Shown: in pieces, positions 9,110 to 17,046 of the stretch | Layout: each line of letters begins with the position of its first letter | Position numbering within the stretch: the stretch's first letter is position 1 | NCBI GenBank assembly: GCA_031269485.1 | Contig: JAISZC010000039.1 | Span: 1-32,177, forward strand | Direction: 5' to 3' | Origin: Deltaproteobacteria bacterium | GTDB taxonomy: Bacteria > Desulfobacterota > Desulfarculia > Adiutricales > Adiutricaceae | Length of the DNA: 32,177 bases | Position numbers and translations under genes: made by a program | The notes under the pieces: generated by a model | What the model was told of the DNA's origin: nothing | Seen by the model: the letters and a program-made list of their open reading frames with translations, nothing else | Database searches by the model: none

Positions 9110-9610
9110 GTGTATCGGCCCGAATCGGATGATCAAAACTTAATCGACAAGGTGGTCCACGTCAACCGCGTGGCCAAGGTGGTCAAGGGCGGCCGCAGGT
9201 TTTCGTTTTCGGCCATCGTGGTCGTGGGCGACGGGCAGGGTCGCGTCGGCTTTGGCTTGGGCAAGGCCAGCGAGGTGCCGGAGGCCATCCGCAAGGGCAT
9301 GGAAAAGGCCAAGAAACATTTGTTCAACGTAGACCTGTCCGGGACGACCGTGCCCCACCAGATCATCGGCACCTCCGGGAGCGGCTCGGTGCTCCTCAAG
9401 CCGGCGGCGAAGGGCACCGGCGTCATCGCCGGCGGTTCGGTCCGGGCCGTGGTTGAGGCCGCCGGGGTCAAGGACATCTTGACCAAAGTTTTGGGCTCCA
9501 ACAACCCCCACAATGTCGTGCGGGCCACCATTGACGCCCTCAAAAAGCTAAAGCTGGGCAAGACAGTGGCCAAGGATCGCGGCGTGCCCTTGGAGCGCCT
9601 CCGCGTCTGA
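9110..9610 (+). CDS. rpsE: 30S ribosomal protein S5
   Basis: S5 (166 residues) maintains decoding fidelity and lines the mRNA entry channel. I choose GTG 9110 because AGAGG (9097-9101) is 8 bases upstream; the alternative in-frame TTG 9104 would be only 2 bases from it. The N-terminal domain has [16 protein letters not shown] and [17 protein letters not shown]; the C-terminal domain has [17 protein letters not shown]. Ending and length are normal. A 192-base spacer follows. Confidence 0.96.
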   Translation: MYRPESDDQNLIDKVVHVNRVAKVVKGGRRFSFSAIVVVGDGQGRVGFGLGKASEVPEAIRKGMEKAKKHLFNVDLSGTTVPHQIIGTSGSGSVLLKPAAKGTGVIAGGSVRAVVEAAGVKDILTKVLGSNNPHNVVRATIDALKKLKLGKTVAKDRGVPLERLRV

Positions 9611-9802
9611 GCCTGACCCCGACGGGCCTCCAAGCCGGCTTGGCGCCACTGACCCGGCGGACCATGACGTCCGCCTGAGGTCGGTCGCCCGGACGTGGAA
9701 TCCCCCCCCGTCGCGGCTCTAGCGGCGCCAGAAGGCGTCGGCCTTTGAGACGGGTCCCCAAGCCGACTTGACGTCGGCGACTTGGCCCCTTTTGGAGCGA
9801 AC

Positions 9803-10114
9803 ATGGACGAGATAAGCAACGATTCGGCGCCTCAGGACGCCCAAGAATCAAATAATCAAGACGCAACCCTGACGGTCGAGGCTTCTCAGGAGACGGCTTC
9901 TCAAGACGCGGCGCCCGTGCCCGCCGAATCAGGCGCGCGCCTGAAGATCACCCAGATCAAGAGCGTCAACGGCCGGCTGCCAGTCCATCGGCGCACCGTT
10001 AGAGCTTTGGGCCTCAAGCGCATTGGCCGCAGCGTCGTCCACAATGACGCCCCGGCCGTCAGGGGCATGATCAATCAGGTCGGCTATTTGCTGAAGGTGG
10101 AGGAAGTTCGCTGA
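9803..10114 (+). CDS. rpmD: 50S ribosomal protein L30 with acidic N-terminal extension
   Basis: L30 normally has about 60 residues. Here the L30 core starts near residue 46 ([19 protein letters not shown]) and fills the C-terminal 58 residues. In front lies a 45-residue, Ser/Gln/Glu/Asp/Ala-rich stretch with no predicted fold. ATG 9803 has GGAG five bases upstream, so the extension is very likely translated; no start codon with a good site lies nearer the core. L17 of the same cluster carries a similar tail. Confidence 0.92.
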   Translation: MDEISNDSAPQDAQESNNQDATLTVEASQETASQDAAPVPAESGARLKITQIKSVNGRLPVHRRTVRALGLKRIGRSVVHNDAPAVRGMINQVGYLLKVEEVR

Positions 10115-10119
10115 AGGCA

Positions 10120-10139
10120 GGCCGGCGAAGTCGCCGGCC
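10120..10139 (+). promoter_or_regulatory. Hairpin directly after rpmD
   Basis: GGCCGGCGA (10120-10128) is complementary to TCGCCGGCC (10131-10139), giving a near-continuous 8-9 bp stem that starts five bases after the rpmD stop. A T6 run follows only about 20 bases later, too far for a simple terminator. Confidence 0.5.
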
Positions 10140-10204
10140 CGGCGGATGGAACTAGGCCCTTTTTTCCCTCGACCCAAGTCGCGGGCCATATATAGGTGAT
10201 TTCC

Positions 10205-10651
10205 ATGAAGCTCCATGATTTGCGCCCGCCTGAGGGCTCCAGGCACAGGGCAAAGCGAGTCGGCCGAGGCGAGGGCTCCGGTCTGGGCAAGACATCCGGC
10301 CGCGGGCATAAGGGCCAGAAAGCTCGCAGCGGCGGAGGCGTCGGTCCCGGCTTCGAGGGCGGCCAGATGCCTTTGCAGCGGCGTCTGCCCAAAAGAGGCT
10401 TCACCAACATTTTCAAGAAGCAATACGCTCTGGTCAACGTTTCTTCCCTTGGCCGCTTCGAGGCCGGCAGCGTGATCGACGTGGAGGTCCTCAGGGCCGC
10501 CGGACTCGTTCGCAAGAAAGGCCTGCCGGTCAAGCTGCTGGCCGACGGCGAAGTCGAAGTCGGTTTGACCGTCAAGGTGCAGGCCGCCTCGAACCAGGCC
10601 GTCGAGAAGATCGCCAAGGCCGGCGGCCGGGTCGAGCTTTTGACCTTGTAG
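10205..10651 (+). CDS. rplO: 50S ribosomal protein L15
   Basis: L15 (148 residues) is a late-assembly 50S protein. ATG 10205 is preceded by AGGTGA at five bases; an in-frame GTG at 10196 overlaps that site and is rejected. The glycine-rich segment [20 protein letters not shown] and [15 protein letters not shown] are diagnostic. Confidence 0.97.
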   Translation: MKLHDLRPPEGSRHRAKRVGRGEGSGLGKTSGRGHKGQKARSGGGVGPGFEGGQMPLQRRLPKRGFTNIFKKQYALVNVSSLGRFEAGSVIDVEVLRAAGLVRKKGLPVKLLADGEVEVGLTVKVQAASNQAVEKIAKAGGRVELLTL

Positions 10652-10709
10652 ACCGCCTTAGGGCGACGACCACACCACAACGGACAAAATCCGCCGATGG
10701 GGAAGACCA

Positions 10710-12029
10710 TTGCAAGGCAAAACCGAAGGCTCGGGGCAGACTAAGGACCTCAACCGCAGGTTGCTTTATCTGCTTTTGATATTGGCCGTCTATCGGGTCG
10801 GCGTCCACATCCCGACGCCCGGCGTGGACACCGAGGCTCTCAAGGAGTTCTTCGCCCGCTTCTCGGGCACCATCCTGGGTCTCTTCGACATGTTCTCCGG
10901 GCGGGCCCTGTCGCAGTTTTCCATCTTCGCCATGGGCATCATGCCCTACATTTCGGCGTCGATCATCATCGAATTGCTGACCGTGGTCTGGCCGCACCTC
11001 AGCCGCCTCAAAAAGGAAGGCGGTCAGGATGGCCGTCGCAAGCTGACGCAATATTCCCGTTATCTGACGGTGGGCCTGTCGCTTTTTCAGGGCTTTATGT
11101 TGGCCGTTGGCCTGGAGCGCATGTCCATGGGCGGCGGGTCGGTGGTCATCCACCCCGGGGTCGGCTTTCGGGTCATGACCATGGTCACCTTGTCCGCCGG
11201 CACTTGCTTCATCATGTGGCTCGGCGAACAGATCACCGAACGGGGCTTGGGCAACGGGATTTCGCTCATTATATTCGCTGGCATCGTCGAAGGTCTGCCG
11301 TCGGCGATCGGCGGCGTCTTCGGCGCTTTGGCCGCCGACGAGCAATCGGTGTTGCGCATGGCCTTCTTGGCTGCCGGGGCGGTGCTTATCGTGGCCGGGG
11401 TGGTCTTCTGCGAGCGAGCCCAAAGGCGAATTCCGGTCCAGTACGCCCAGCGTGTGGTGGGTCGCCGCCTGATGGGCGGCCGGTCGACGCATTTGCCGCT
11501 GAAGCTTAATCCGGCCGGGGTCATTCCGCCAATTTTCGCCAGTTCGTTGATCATGTTTCCAGCCACCTTAGGTCAGTTTGTGGATATGCCGTTCCTCAAA
11601 GATTTGACAATGCGCGACAACTGGCTGTATAATCTGGTCTACGTCATTCTTATCGTTTTTTTCTGTTACTTTTACACTGGAGTGCAGTTCAATCCTGATG
11701 ACGTTGCTGAAAATATGAAAAAACACGGCGGTTTCGTGCCGGGCATCAGACCAGGACCCAAAACTGCCGAGTATCTTGATCGGGTGCTGACCCGCCTGAC
11801 TTTGTGGGGGGCGCTCTACGTTTCGGTCATCTGCCTGCTGCCGGGCTTCGTCAGTCGCTACTTTCGGGTGGACTTCTCCTTCGGCGGGACGGCCCTGCTG
11901 ATAGTCGTTGGCGTAGCTCTCGACACCATCAGCCAGATTAACTCCCATTTGCTCAACCAGCATTACGACGGCTTCCTCAAAAAGGGCATGGCCGGGATGG
12001 GCAAAATTCAGCCCCGCCGTCGGGCTTGA
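10710..12029 (+). CDS. secY: Protein translocase subunit SecY
   Basis: SecY (439 residues) is the channel of the Sec translocon in the inner membrane. The start is TTG 10710; no ATG or GTG in frame gives a better N-terminus. The first membrane segment begins [20 protein letters not shown]. Also visible are [14 protein letters not shown] near residue 177 and [17 protein letters not shown] near 344, typical for the family, and about ten hydrophobic segments overall. It closes the spc block. The coding region includes a perfect sigma-70-like promoter sequence at 11604-11633. Confidence 0.97.
   Translation: MQGKTEGSGQTKDLNRRLLYLLLILAVYRVGVHIPTPGVDTEALKEFFARFSGTILGLFDMFSGRALSQFSIFAMGIMPYISASIIIELLTVVWPHLSRLKKEGGQDGRRKLTQYSRYLTVGLSLFQGFMLAVGLERMSMGGGSVVIHPGVGFRVMTMVTLSAGTCFIMWLGEQITERGLGNGISLIIFAGIVEGLPSAIGGVFGALAADEQSVLRMAFLAAGAVLIVAGVVFCERAQRRIPVQYAQRVVGRRLMGGRSTHLPLKLNPAGVIPPIFASSLIMFPATLGQFVDMPFLKDLTMRDNWLYNLVYVILIVFFCYFYTGVQFNPDDVAENMKKHGGFVPGIRPGPKTAEYLDRVLTRLTLWGALYVSVICLLPGFVSRYFRVDFSFGGTALLIVVGVALDTISQINSHLLNQHYDGFLKKGMAGMGKIQPRRRA
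11604..11633 (+). promoter_or_regulatory. Consensus promoter-like sequence inside secY
   Basis: TTGACA (11604-11609) and TATAAT (11628-11633) are separated by 18 bases, a 12/12 match to the sigma-70 hexamers. It lies in the last third of secY, in the sense direction, in a locally AT-richer stretch. If active it would start near 11640 and feed adk and the alpha block. Activity is inferred only. Confidence 0.5.
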
Positions 12030-12095
12030 GGAACGGACGGACCAGAGGAAGGACGGTCAGGCCGGCGACCGGGTTTGGTCCCTTGAATTTTTTTC

Positions 12096-12125
12096 TTGAC
12101 ATTGAGGCTCGAATCGGCTTATACT
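12096..12125 (+). promoter_or_regulatory. Probable sigma-70 promoter of adk / alpha block
   Basis: TTGACA (12096-12101) and TATACT (12120-12125) are 18 bases apart, an 11/12 match, in the 165-base spacer between secY and adk. The expected start near 12132 gives a leader of about 60 bases containing a stable hairpin before the adk ATG. Confidence 0.75.
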
Positions 12126-12142
12126 TATAAATTGCAGCTTCA

Positions 12143-12178
12143 GTCCGAACGTCGTCTGCGTCGGACGACGGTCCGGAC
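12143..12178 (+). promoter_or_regulatory. Hairpin in the adk leader
   Basis: GTCCGAACGTCGTC (12143-12156) pairs with GACGACGGT and CGGAC (12164-12178), with a 7-base loop, one A-G mismatch and a bulged C. It occupies most of the predicted leader and ends 16 bases before the adk start. It may protect the 5' end or regulate translation; this is inference. Confidence 0.55.
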
Positions 12179-12194
12179 ATTCCAGGGTGCGTGT

Positions 12195-12836
12195 ATGATC
12201 ATCATACTGTTGGGTCCCCCCGGCGCGGGCAAAGGGACGCAGGCCGCAGCCTTGGTCAAACGCTTCGAAGTTCCGCACGTCTCCACTGGCGACATCTTCA
12301 GGGCCAACTTGGCTTCCGGGACGCCGTTGGGCTTGGAAGCCAAGGGCTACATGGATCGCGGGGCCTTGGTGCCCGACGAGCTGACGGTGAGAATGGTCGG
12401 CGAGCGTTTGAGGCTTCCTGACGCGTCCGCCGGGTGCTTGCTGGACGGCTTTCCCCGCACCGCGGCGCAGGCGGAGGCCTTGGAGGAACTTTTGACGACT
12501 TTGGGCCGCCAAGTCGACGTCTGCCTCCAGCTGGACGTGCCAAACGACGAACTGGTGACCCGCTTGTCCGGCCGTCGGGTCTGCCGGGGCTGCGGCGCCG
12601 GTTGGCATGTGTCATATGCGCCGCCGCCGGCCGATTTCGTGTGCCCGCATTGCGGTGGAAGCATTGGCCAACGGGCGGACGACGCCGAGGCGGCCATCAA
12701 AAACCGCCTGCAGGTCTATCATGAGCAAACCAGCCCTGTGGCTAGCTGGTATGCGGCCAAGGGGCGGCTCAAGACCGTGCCGGGACTGGGCTCGCCGTCC
12801 GATGTCGAGGCGGCCTTGGCTCAGGCCATGAGCTGA
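12195..12836 (+). CDS. adk: Adenylate kinase, zinc-binding LID form
   Basis: Adenylate kinase (213 residues) interconverts ATP plus AMP and two ADP in the cytoplasm. The P-loop [10 protein letters not shown] is at residues 7-16 and the AMP-site DGFPRT near 82-87. The LID carries four cysteines, C130, C133, C150 and C153, in CRGC and CPHC pairs, a structural zinc site. ATG 12195 gives the standard [10 protein letters not shown] terminus; the longer frame upstream runs through the promoter and hairpin and is rejected. Its place between secY and rpmJ is common. Confidence 0.98.
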   Translation: MIIILLGPPGAGKGTQAAALVKRFEVPHVSTGDIFRANLASGTPLGLEAKGYMDRGALVPDELTVRMVGERLRLPDASAGCLLDGFPRTAAQAEALEELLTTLGRQVDVCLQLDVPNDELVTRLSGRRVCRGCGAGWHVSYAPPPADFVCPHCGGSIGQRADDAEAAIKNRLQVYHEQTSPVASWYAAKGRLKTVPGLGSPSDVEAALAQAMS

Positions 12837-12938
12837 AGCCCGCCGCCGCCGGCCGGTGACTTCAGGCCACGCTCCGACCCTCGACCGACGCGGCGCGCCG
12901 GCCGGACGGGTTATTTTTCTTCTTTGCCTCCGCACCGC

Positions 12939-12967
12939 GGCTTTGCAGTGGACGAGGCTTTGCAGTG
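12939..12967 (+). repeat. Perfect 12-base direct repeat upstream of rpmJ
   Basis: GGCTTTGCAGTG occurs at 12939-12950 and again at 12956-12967, five bases apart. The second copy ends eight bases before the rpmJ ATG and overlaps its weak GTGAGA ribosome-binding region. It could be a recent small duplication or a paired binding site. Confidence 0.6.
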
Positions 12968-12975
12968 AGATCGAT

Positions 12976-13089
12976 ATGAAAGTCCGCTCATCAGTTAAAA
13001 AAATGTGCATGAAGTGCAAGATCATCAAACGCTTCGGCCAAATTAGGATCATTTGCTCCAACCCCAAACACAAGCAGCGGCAGGGCTGA
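12976..13089 (+). CDS. rpmJ: 50S ribosomal protein L36, zinc-binding
   Basis: L36 is the smallest ribosomal protein; this one has the standard 37 residues. Zinc ligands C11, C14, C27 and H32 are all present, so it is the C+ form. Start [15 protein letters not shown] is typical. It opens the alpha block ahead of rpsM; infA, which often precedes rpmJ, is absent. Upstream lies a 12-base direct repeat. Confidence 0.97.
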   Translation: MKVRSSVKKMCMKCKIIKRFGQIRIICSNPKHKQRQG

Positions 13090-13100
13090 GGCTCCGTCAA

Positions 13101-13118
13101 GGCCGCTTCGTCGCGGCC
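13101..13118 (+). promoter_or_regulatory. Hairpin in the rpmJ-rpsM spacer
   Basis: GGCCGC (13101-13106) pairs with GCGGCC (13113-13118) around the loop TTCGTC. It lies 11 bases after the rpmJ stop and upstream of the GGGAGG site of rpsM. No T-run follows. Confidence 0.45.
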
Positions 13119-13145
13119 GTATCGAAGACCAGGGAGGATTCCTAG

Positions 13146-13526
13146 GTGGCCAGGATTTCCGGCATAGATTTGCCTCGTCAGAAGCGGATTGAGATCGCCC
13201 TGACCTACATCTACGGGATAGGCCGCTCCAGCGCCATAGCCATTCTGAAGAAGGCCGGCGTCGAGCTTGCGGCGAAGTCCGACAAATTGACCGACGACGA
13301 GGTCGCCCGCATCAGGCGCATAATCGACGCCGATTATAAGGTCGAGGGAGATTTGCGGCGCGATGTGACGATGAACATCAAGAGGTTGATGGATCTGGGC
13401 TGCTACCGGGGTCTGAGGCACCGCAGAGGTCTGCCGGTCAATGGACAAAGGACCCACACCAACGCCAGAACCAGAAAAGGCCCCCGACGGGCCGTGGTCG
13501 GCAAAAAGAAGCCGCCTTCAAAGTGA
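13146..13526 (+). CDS. rpsM: 30S ribosomal protein S13
   Basis: S13 (126 residues) lies in the 30S head and contacts P-site tRNA and the 50S. GTG 13146 starts the standard [26 protein letters not shown] is upstream. The C-terminal [20 protein letters not shown] is diagnostic. A structured 215-base spacer begins right at its stop. Confidence 0.98.
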   Translation: MARISGIDLPRQKRIEIALTYIYGIGRSSAIAILKKAGVELAAKSDKLTDDEVARIRRIIDADYKVEGDLRRDVTMNIKRLMDLGCYRGLRHRRGLPVNGQRTHTNARTRKGPRRAVVGKKKPPSK

Positions 13527-13582
13527 GCTCGTTTTTAAAATGCGCTAATGAAGCGCCCCATTGAAACGAGCCATTAAGGCTC
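13527..13582 (+). promoter_or_regulatory. Alternative-fold element between rpsM and rpsK
   Basis: GCTCGTTT (13527-13534) pairs with AAACGAGC (13564-13571), enclosing an inner stem GCGCT/AGCGC (13542-13546 with 13552-13556). The last bases of the outer 3' arm can instead join the hairpin GAGCC-ATTAA-GGCTC (13568-13582). The two folds exclude each other. The element begins directly after the rpsM stop, in the operon that S4 regulates in E. coli; an S4-responsive or attenuation role is possible but unproven. Confidence 0.5.
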
Positions 13583-13741
13583 CGAAGGTCCGTCAGGCCG
13601 GCCAAGCCGGTTGAGCCGGGCCCGCCGCGCGGACGACGGCCGCCTCTGGAGGCGACGGTTGGACCGCTCCTCCGCAGGGGCTTCGGCCTACGGCAGTTCA
13701 CATCAGGCGCTTTGCCGCCTAAAAATTTTCAGAGGTTGTCC

Positions 13742-14137
13742 ATGTCGGCCAAGGCTGTACGCAAGACCCGCAAAAAAAAGGACAAAAAGATCATTCCGGT
13801 CGGCGTGGCCCATATACACGCCACCTTCAGCAACACCATAGTGACCATCACCGATCCTCAGGGCAACGCCGTGGTCTGGTCCAGCGCCGGGGTGCAGGGC
13901 TTCAAGGGTTCGCGCAAATCCACGCCCTACGCGGCTCAGACGGCCGTCGAAGACGCCACCAAGAAGGCCCAGGAGCACGGCATGCGCGCCGTCGACGTCT
14001 TCATCAAGGGCCCTGGCAACAGCCGGGAGGCGGCCTTGAGAGCCTTTCAGTCGTCCGGCATTCAGGTCAACATGATCAGGGACGTCACCCCCATCCCTCA
14101 TAACGGATGCCGTCCGCCCAAACGGCGCAGGGTCTAA
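13742..14137 (+). CDS. rpsK: 30S ribosomal protein S11
   Basis: S11 (131 residues) forms part of the 30S platform at the Shine-Dalgarno helix. ATG 13742 with AGAGG upstream gives the standard basic N-terminus [15 protein letters not shown]. The motifs [14 protein letters not shown] and [14 protein letters not shown] are typical, as is the ending [13 protein letters not shown]. Confidence 0.98.
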   Translation: MSAKAVRKTRKKKDKKIIPVGVAHIHATFSNTIVTITDPQGNAVVWSSAGVQGFKGSRKSTPYAAQTAVEDATKKAQEHGMRAVDVFIKGPGNSREAALRAFQSSGIQVNMIRDVTPIPHNGCRPPKRRRV

Positions 14138-14201
14138 TCTGAGCTTTCGATTGGACGGCACGGGCCGCCCGTTTCCGCAGCTTCATCAGGAGTGACAACA
14201 G

Positions 14202-14828
14202 TTGGCCAGATACACTGAGGCAGTATGCCGGATTTGCCGGCGCGAAAACACCAAGCTGTTTTTGAAGGGCGATCGCTGCTATGCGAGCAAGTGCGCCTTT
14301 GAACGCAGGGCGCACGCTCCCGGGCAGCACGGGAGCCGCCGCGGCAAGCTCTCCGAGTACGGGCTGCAACTGCGCGAAAAGCAGAAGGTTAAGCGCTCCT
14401 ATGGCCTCTTGGAAAAACAGTTTCGCGCTTTGTTCGAGAAAGCTGAACGTCAGAAAGGCATCACAGGCGCCAATCTGCTCATCCTTTTGGAGCGGCGTCT
14501 GGACAACATCGTCTACCGGCTCGGCTTCGCCTCTTCCCGCAGCCAGGCCCGCCAGCTGGTTTGCCATGGACATTTTTTGGTCAACGACCGCAAGGTCGAC
14601 ATCCCCTCTTTTCTGGTCAAGAGCGGCGACACGGTCGCCCTCAAGGAGAAAAGCCGCAAGATTGCCTTCATCCAGGAATCCCTCGAGACCGTAGCCCGCA
14701 GAGGCACCCCAAGCTGGCTGGAGTTGGAGAAGGCCGCCTTCCAGGGCCGGGTCAAAGAACTGCCCGCCCGCGAGGAGCTTGGCCTGCAGGTTTCCGAGCA
14801 GCTGATCGTCGAATATTATTCCAAGTGA
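14202..14828 (+). CDS. rpsD: 30S ribosomal protein S4, zinc-binding
   Basis: S4 (208 residues) nucleates 30S assembly and is the alpha-operon repressor in E. coli. The start is TTG 14202 with AGGAG nine bases upstream. Cysteines C9, C12, C26 and C31 form the zinc site of the C+ form. The S4 RNA-binding domain starts near residue 97 ([20 protein letters not shown]). Confidence 0.98.
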   Translation: MARYTEAVCRICRRENTKLFLKGDRCYASKCAFERRAHAPGQHGSRRGKLSEYGLQLREKQKVKRSYGLLEKQFRALFEKAERQKGITGANLLILLERRLDNIVYRLGFASSRSQARQLVCHGHFLVNDRKVDIPSFLVKSGDTVALKEKSRKIAFIQESLETVARRGTPSWLELEKAAFQGRVKELPAREELGLQVSEQLIVEYYSK

Positions 14829-14931
14829 CGGTCGCCAGGCGCCGCTTCGGCGGCTGACGACCCCAGCGGGCACCTGTCTGGGCTTCTTGGGGCCTTCCCG
14901 ATAAAATCTTGAGCCGTTCTCAGGAGAGGGT

Positions 14932-15927
14932 ATGGAAAAAAATTGGAACGATCTGATCAGGCCCGAGAAGGTGAAGACCGAGGACGCTGATCATCGGAAT
15001 AATTACGGTCAATTCGTCTGCGAGCCCCTTGAAAGGGGCTTCGGTCTGACGTTGGGGAACGCGCTGCGCCGGGTGATGCTCTCTTCGCTCCAAGGCGCGG
15101 CCATCGTGTCGGTCAAGATCGAAAACGTCCTCCACGAGCTGAGCACGCTCAACGACGTCATAGAGGACGTCAGCGACATCATTTTAAATCTCAAAGAGGT
15201 CAGGCTAAAGCTCCACGGCGCCGGTCCGCGGACCATGCGCGTGGAGGCCGAGGGCCCCAAAACGGTCACGGCGGCCGACATCATAGTCGACCATCAGGTC
15301 GAGGTCCTAAACAAGGACTGCCATTTGGCCACGTTGGCCAAAAACGGCAGGCTCAACATGACCATGGAAGTGGCCTTGGGCAAGGGCTACGTGCCGGCCG
15401 AAAAGCCCATCGAGGACGAGCAGGTCATCGGCACGATCCCGGTGGACGCCCTTTATTCGCCCATCCGCAAGGTCAACTTCACCGTCACCAACGCCCGAGT
15501 GGGCCAGAAAACCGACTACGACAAGCTGACCTTGGAGGTCTGGACCGACGGCAGCCTGACGCCCCAGGAGGCGGTTTCCGCCGCGGCCAACATCCTCACC
15601 GAGCAACTGCAGATCTTCACCGACATCGGAACCTCCGAGCCTGAAAGAGGCCGTCGTCAGGAAGACCTTCGCCCCTCCGGGACCAGCGAGCATTTTTACC
15701 GCACTGTCGATGAACTCGAGCTGTCCGTGCGGTCCGCCAATTGCCTCAAGAACGCCGACATTTACTATATTGGCGAACTGGTGCAAAAAACTGAAAATGA
15801 GATGCTCAAGACAAAAAACTTTGGCCGAAAGTCACTGAACGAGATTAAAGATGTTTTGACCTCGTTGAATTTGTCTTTGGGCATGAACGTCGACGGTTTC
15901 ACTAGGCCTGATTCCAGAAGGGACTGA
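14932..15927 (+). CDS. rpoA: RNA polymerase alpha subunit
   Basis: Alpha (331 residues) dimerises to start RNA polymerase assembly; its C-terminal domain binds UP elements and activators. The N-terminal domain has [16 protein letters not shown] near residue 42. The C-terminal domain contains [14 protein letters not shown], with Arg267 equivalent to the DNA-contacting Arg265 of E. coli. ATG 14932 has AGGAGAGG upstream. It lies between rpsD and rplQ as in most bacteria. A 5-bp GCGGC/GCCGC hairpin (15928-15940) abuts the stop. Confidence 0.99.
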   Translation: MEKNWNDLIRPEKVKTEDADHRNNYGQFVCEPLERGFGLTLGNALRRVMLSSLQGAAIVSVKIENVLHELSTLNDVIEDVSDIILNLKEVRLKLHGAGPRTMRVEAEGPKTVTAADIIVDHQVEVLNKDCHLATLAKNGRLNMTMEVALGKGYVPAEKPIEDEQVIGTIPVDALYSPIRKVNFTVTNARVGQKTDYDKLTLEVWTDGSLTPQEAVSAAANILTEQLQIFTDIGTSEPERGRRQEDLRPSGTSEHFYRTVDELELSVRSANCLKNADIYYIGELVQKTENEMLKTKNFGRKSLNEIKDVLTSLNLSLGMNVDGFTRPDSRRD

Positions 15928-15940
15928 GCGGCGCCGCCGC
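15928..15940 (+). promoter_or_regulatory. Hairpin abutting the rpoA stop
   Basis: GCGGC (15928-15932) pairs with GCCGC (15936-15940) around GCC. It begins on the first base after TGA. Short, but it fits the repeated stop-proximal pattern. Confidence 0.4.
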
Positions 15941-15985
15941 GCTCCGCCGATCCCCGGCACACAAGCAGATCACAGGACTTCAAAG

Positions 15986-16609
15986 ATGAGGCATCGCAAA
16001 TCAGTAGTCAAGCTTGGCCGCACCGCCGCTCATCGCGACGCCATGTTGCGCAACATGGTCACGAGCTTGTTCGAGCACGGCAAGATAGTCACGACCCTGC
16101 ACAAGGCCAAGGCCGTCAGGCCGTTGGTCGATCGGCTGATCACGCTGGTCAAGCGCGGCGATCTGCACTCCATCAGGCTGGCGGCCAAAGTTTTCTACAA
16201 AAAGAAAGTGCTGACCGCTCTGCTCAAGACGGCCAAGGAAAGGTTCGACTCCCGCAGCAGCGGTTTCACCTTGATGGCCAAAAACGGCCTGCGCAAGGGA
16301 GACGTGGCCCAACTGGTTGTCCTGCGGCTCGTCGAGCCTGAGGACGTCAAGGCCGCCATAGGTTCTCGACTCGTCAAGAGCGTCGACCGCAGCCGCCGGG
16401 TTGCCGCCTCCAAGCACGTCGCTCAGAGTCAGGGCGCCGTGGCCGACGCGTCTGAGGAGACGGCCGAGATCCAGCAACCCGCCTCGACGTCTCAAGAGTC
16501 GGGCACGTCTCAAGAGCCGGCGGCCCCGCAGGAGTCGGCGGTCGCCGAGAGCGGCGAAATATCTGAAGCCGGCGGCGATGGCCCCGATCGTGAGCCCCAA
16601 GAGAGCTGA
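15986..16609 (+). CDS. rplQ: 50S ribosomal protein L17 with acidic C-terminal tail
   Basis: L17 is usually 115-130 residues; this one has 207. The core (residues 1 to about 125) is ordinary, starting MRHRKSVVKLGRTAAHRDAM, with LFEHGKIVTTLHKAKAVRP. The last 70-80 residues are Glu/Ser/Gln/Ala/Pro-rich with repeated SQES-, SQEP- and PQES-like units and no aromatic or hydrophobic core, so probably disordered and strongly acidic. L17 lies at the tunnel-exit side of the 50S, so the tail would be solvent exposed. It is the last gene of the cluster. Confidence 0.95.
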   Translation: MRHRKSVVKLGRTAAHRDAMLRNMVTSLFEHGKIVTTLHKAKAVRPLVDRLITLVKRGDLHSIRLAAKVFYKKKVLTALLKTAKERFDSRSSGFTLMAKNGLRKGDVAQLVVLRLVEPEDVKAAIGSRLVKSVDRSRRVAASKHVAQSQGAVADASEETAEIQQPASTSQESGTSQEPAAPQESAVAESGEISEAGGDGPDREPQES

Positions 16610-16747
16610 ACTGCGGACGCGGAGTTCTGGGCGCCTCGGCTTGGCGAACGTTTGAGACCCCGCCGGCGACGGTCGGCGCCCGGGGGCGCGGTGGCCGGGG
16701 CACGTGGAGAAGTCGTGAACGCAACGCCGTTGGAGTTTTCAACTTTG

Positions 16748-16784
16748 CGCCGCCAGGAAGGCTGAGCCTGCCTGACGGCGTTTT
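16748..16784 (+). terminator. Probable intrinsic terminator of the ribosomal cluster
   Basis: CGCCG (16748-16752) pairs with CGGCG (16776-16780); inside, CAGG pairs with CCTG and GGC with GCC, with small internal mismatches and the loop TGA. TTTT follows immediately. It lies 140 bases after rplQ. Confidence 0.55.
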
Positions 16785-17046
16785 GCTTGCCGTTGAACGG
16801 CCGGACTCGCGGCCGACATGATCGGCTGCTCCAGACGGGCAGGAGCGGCTGAAGGACGAGAGCTCGAAAAAATCCTTTTGACGGCGTCAACGATCTTTGG
16901 CGACCAAAACCTGTCGGCCGACGGCGGCGCGGCGGCTGTCCTGATTGACCGTCGCCCGCCTGACCAGCCAACAGAAGTCCCCGCCAATTCTTTTCATTAC
17001 GCGGCTGCCCGTGGCTTGTTCAGCGTCATAGCCAATGAAGGCCAAC
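16785..17046 (+). other. Intergenic region upstream of mreB
   Basis: Together with 16610-16747 this makes a 437-base gene-free stretch. No credible coding frame is visible. It contains a perfect inverted repeat TTGACG-G-CGTCAA at 16878-16890, which could be an operator. I did not find a matching -35/-10 pair, so the mreB promoter is not located. Confidence 0.4.
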
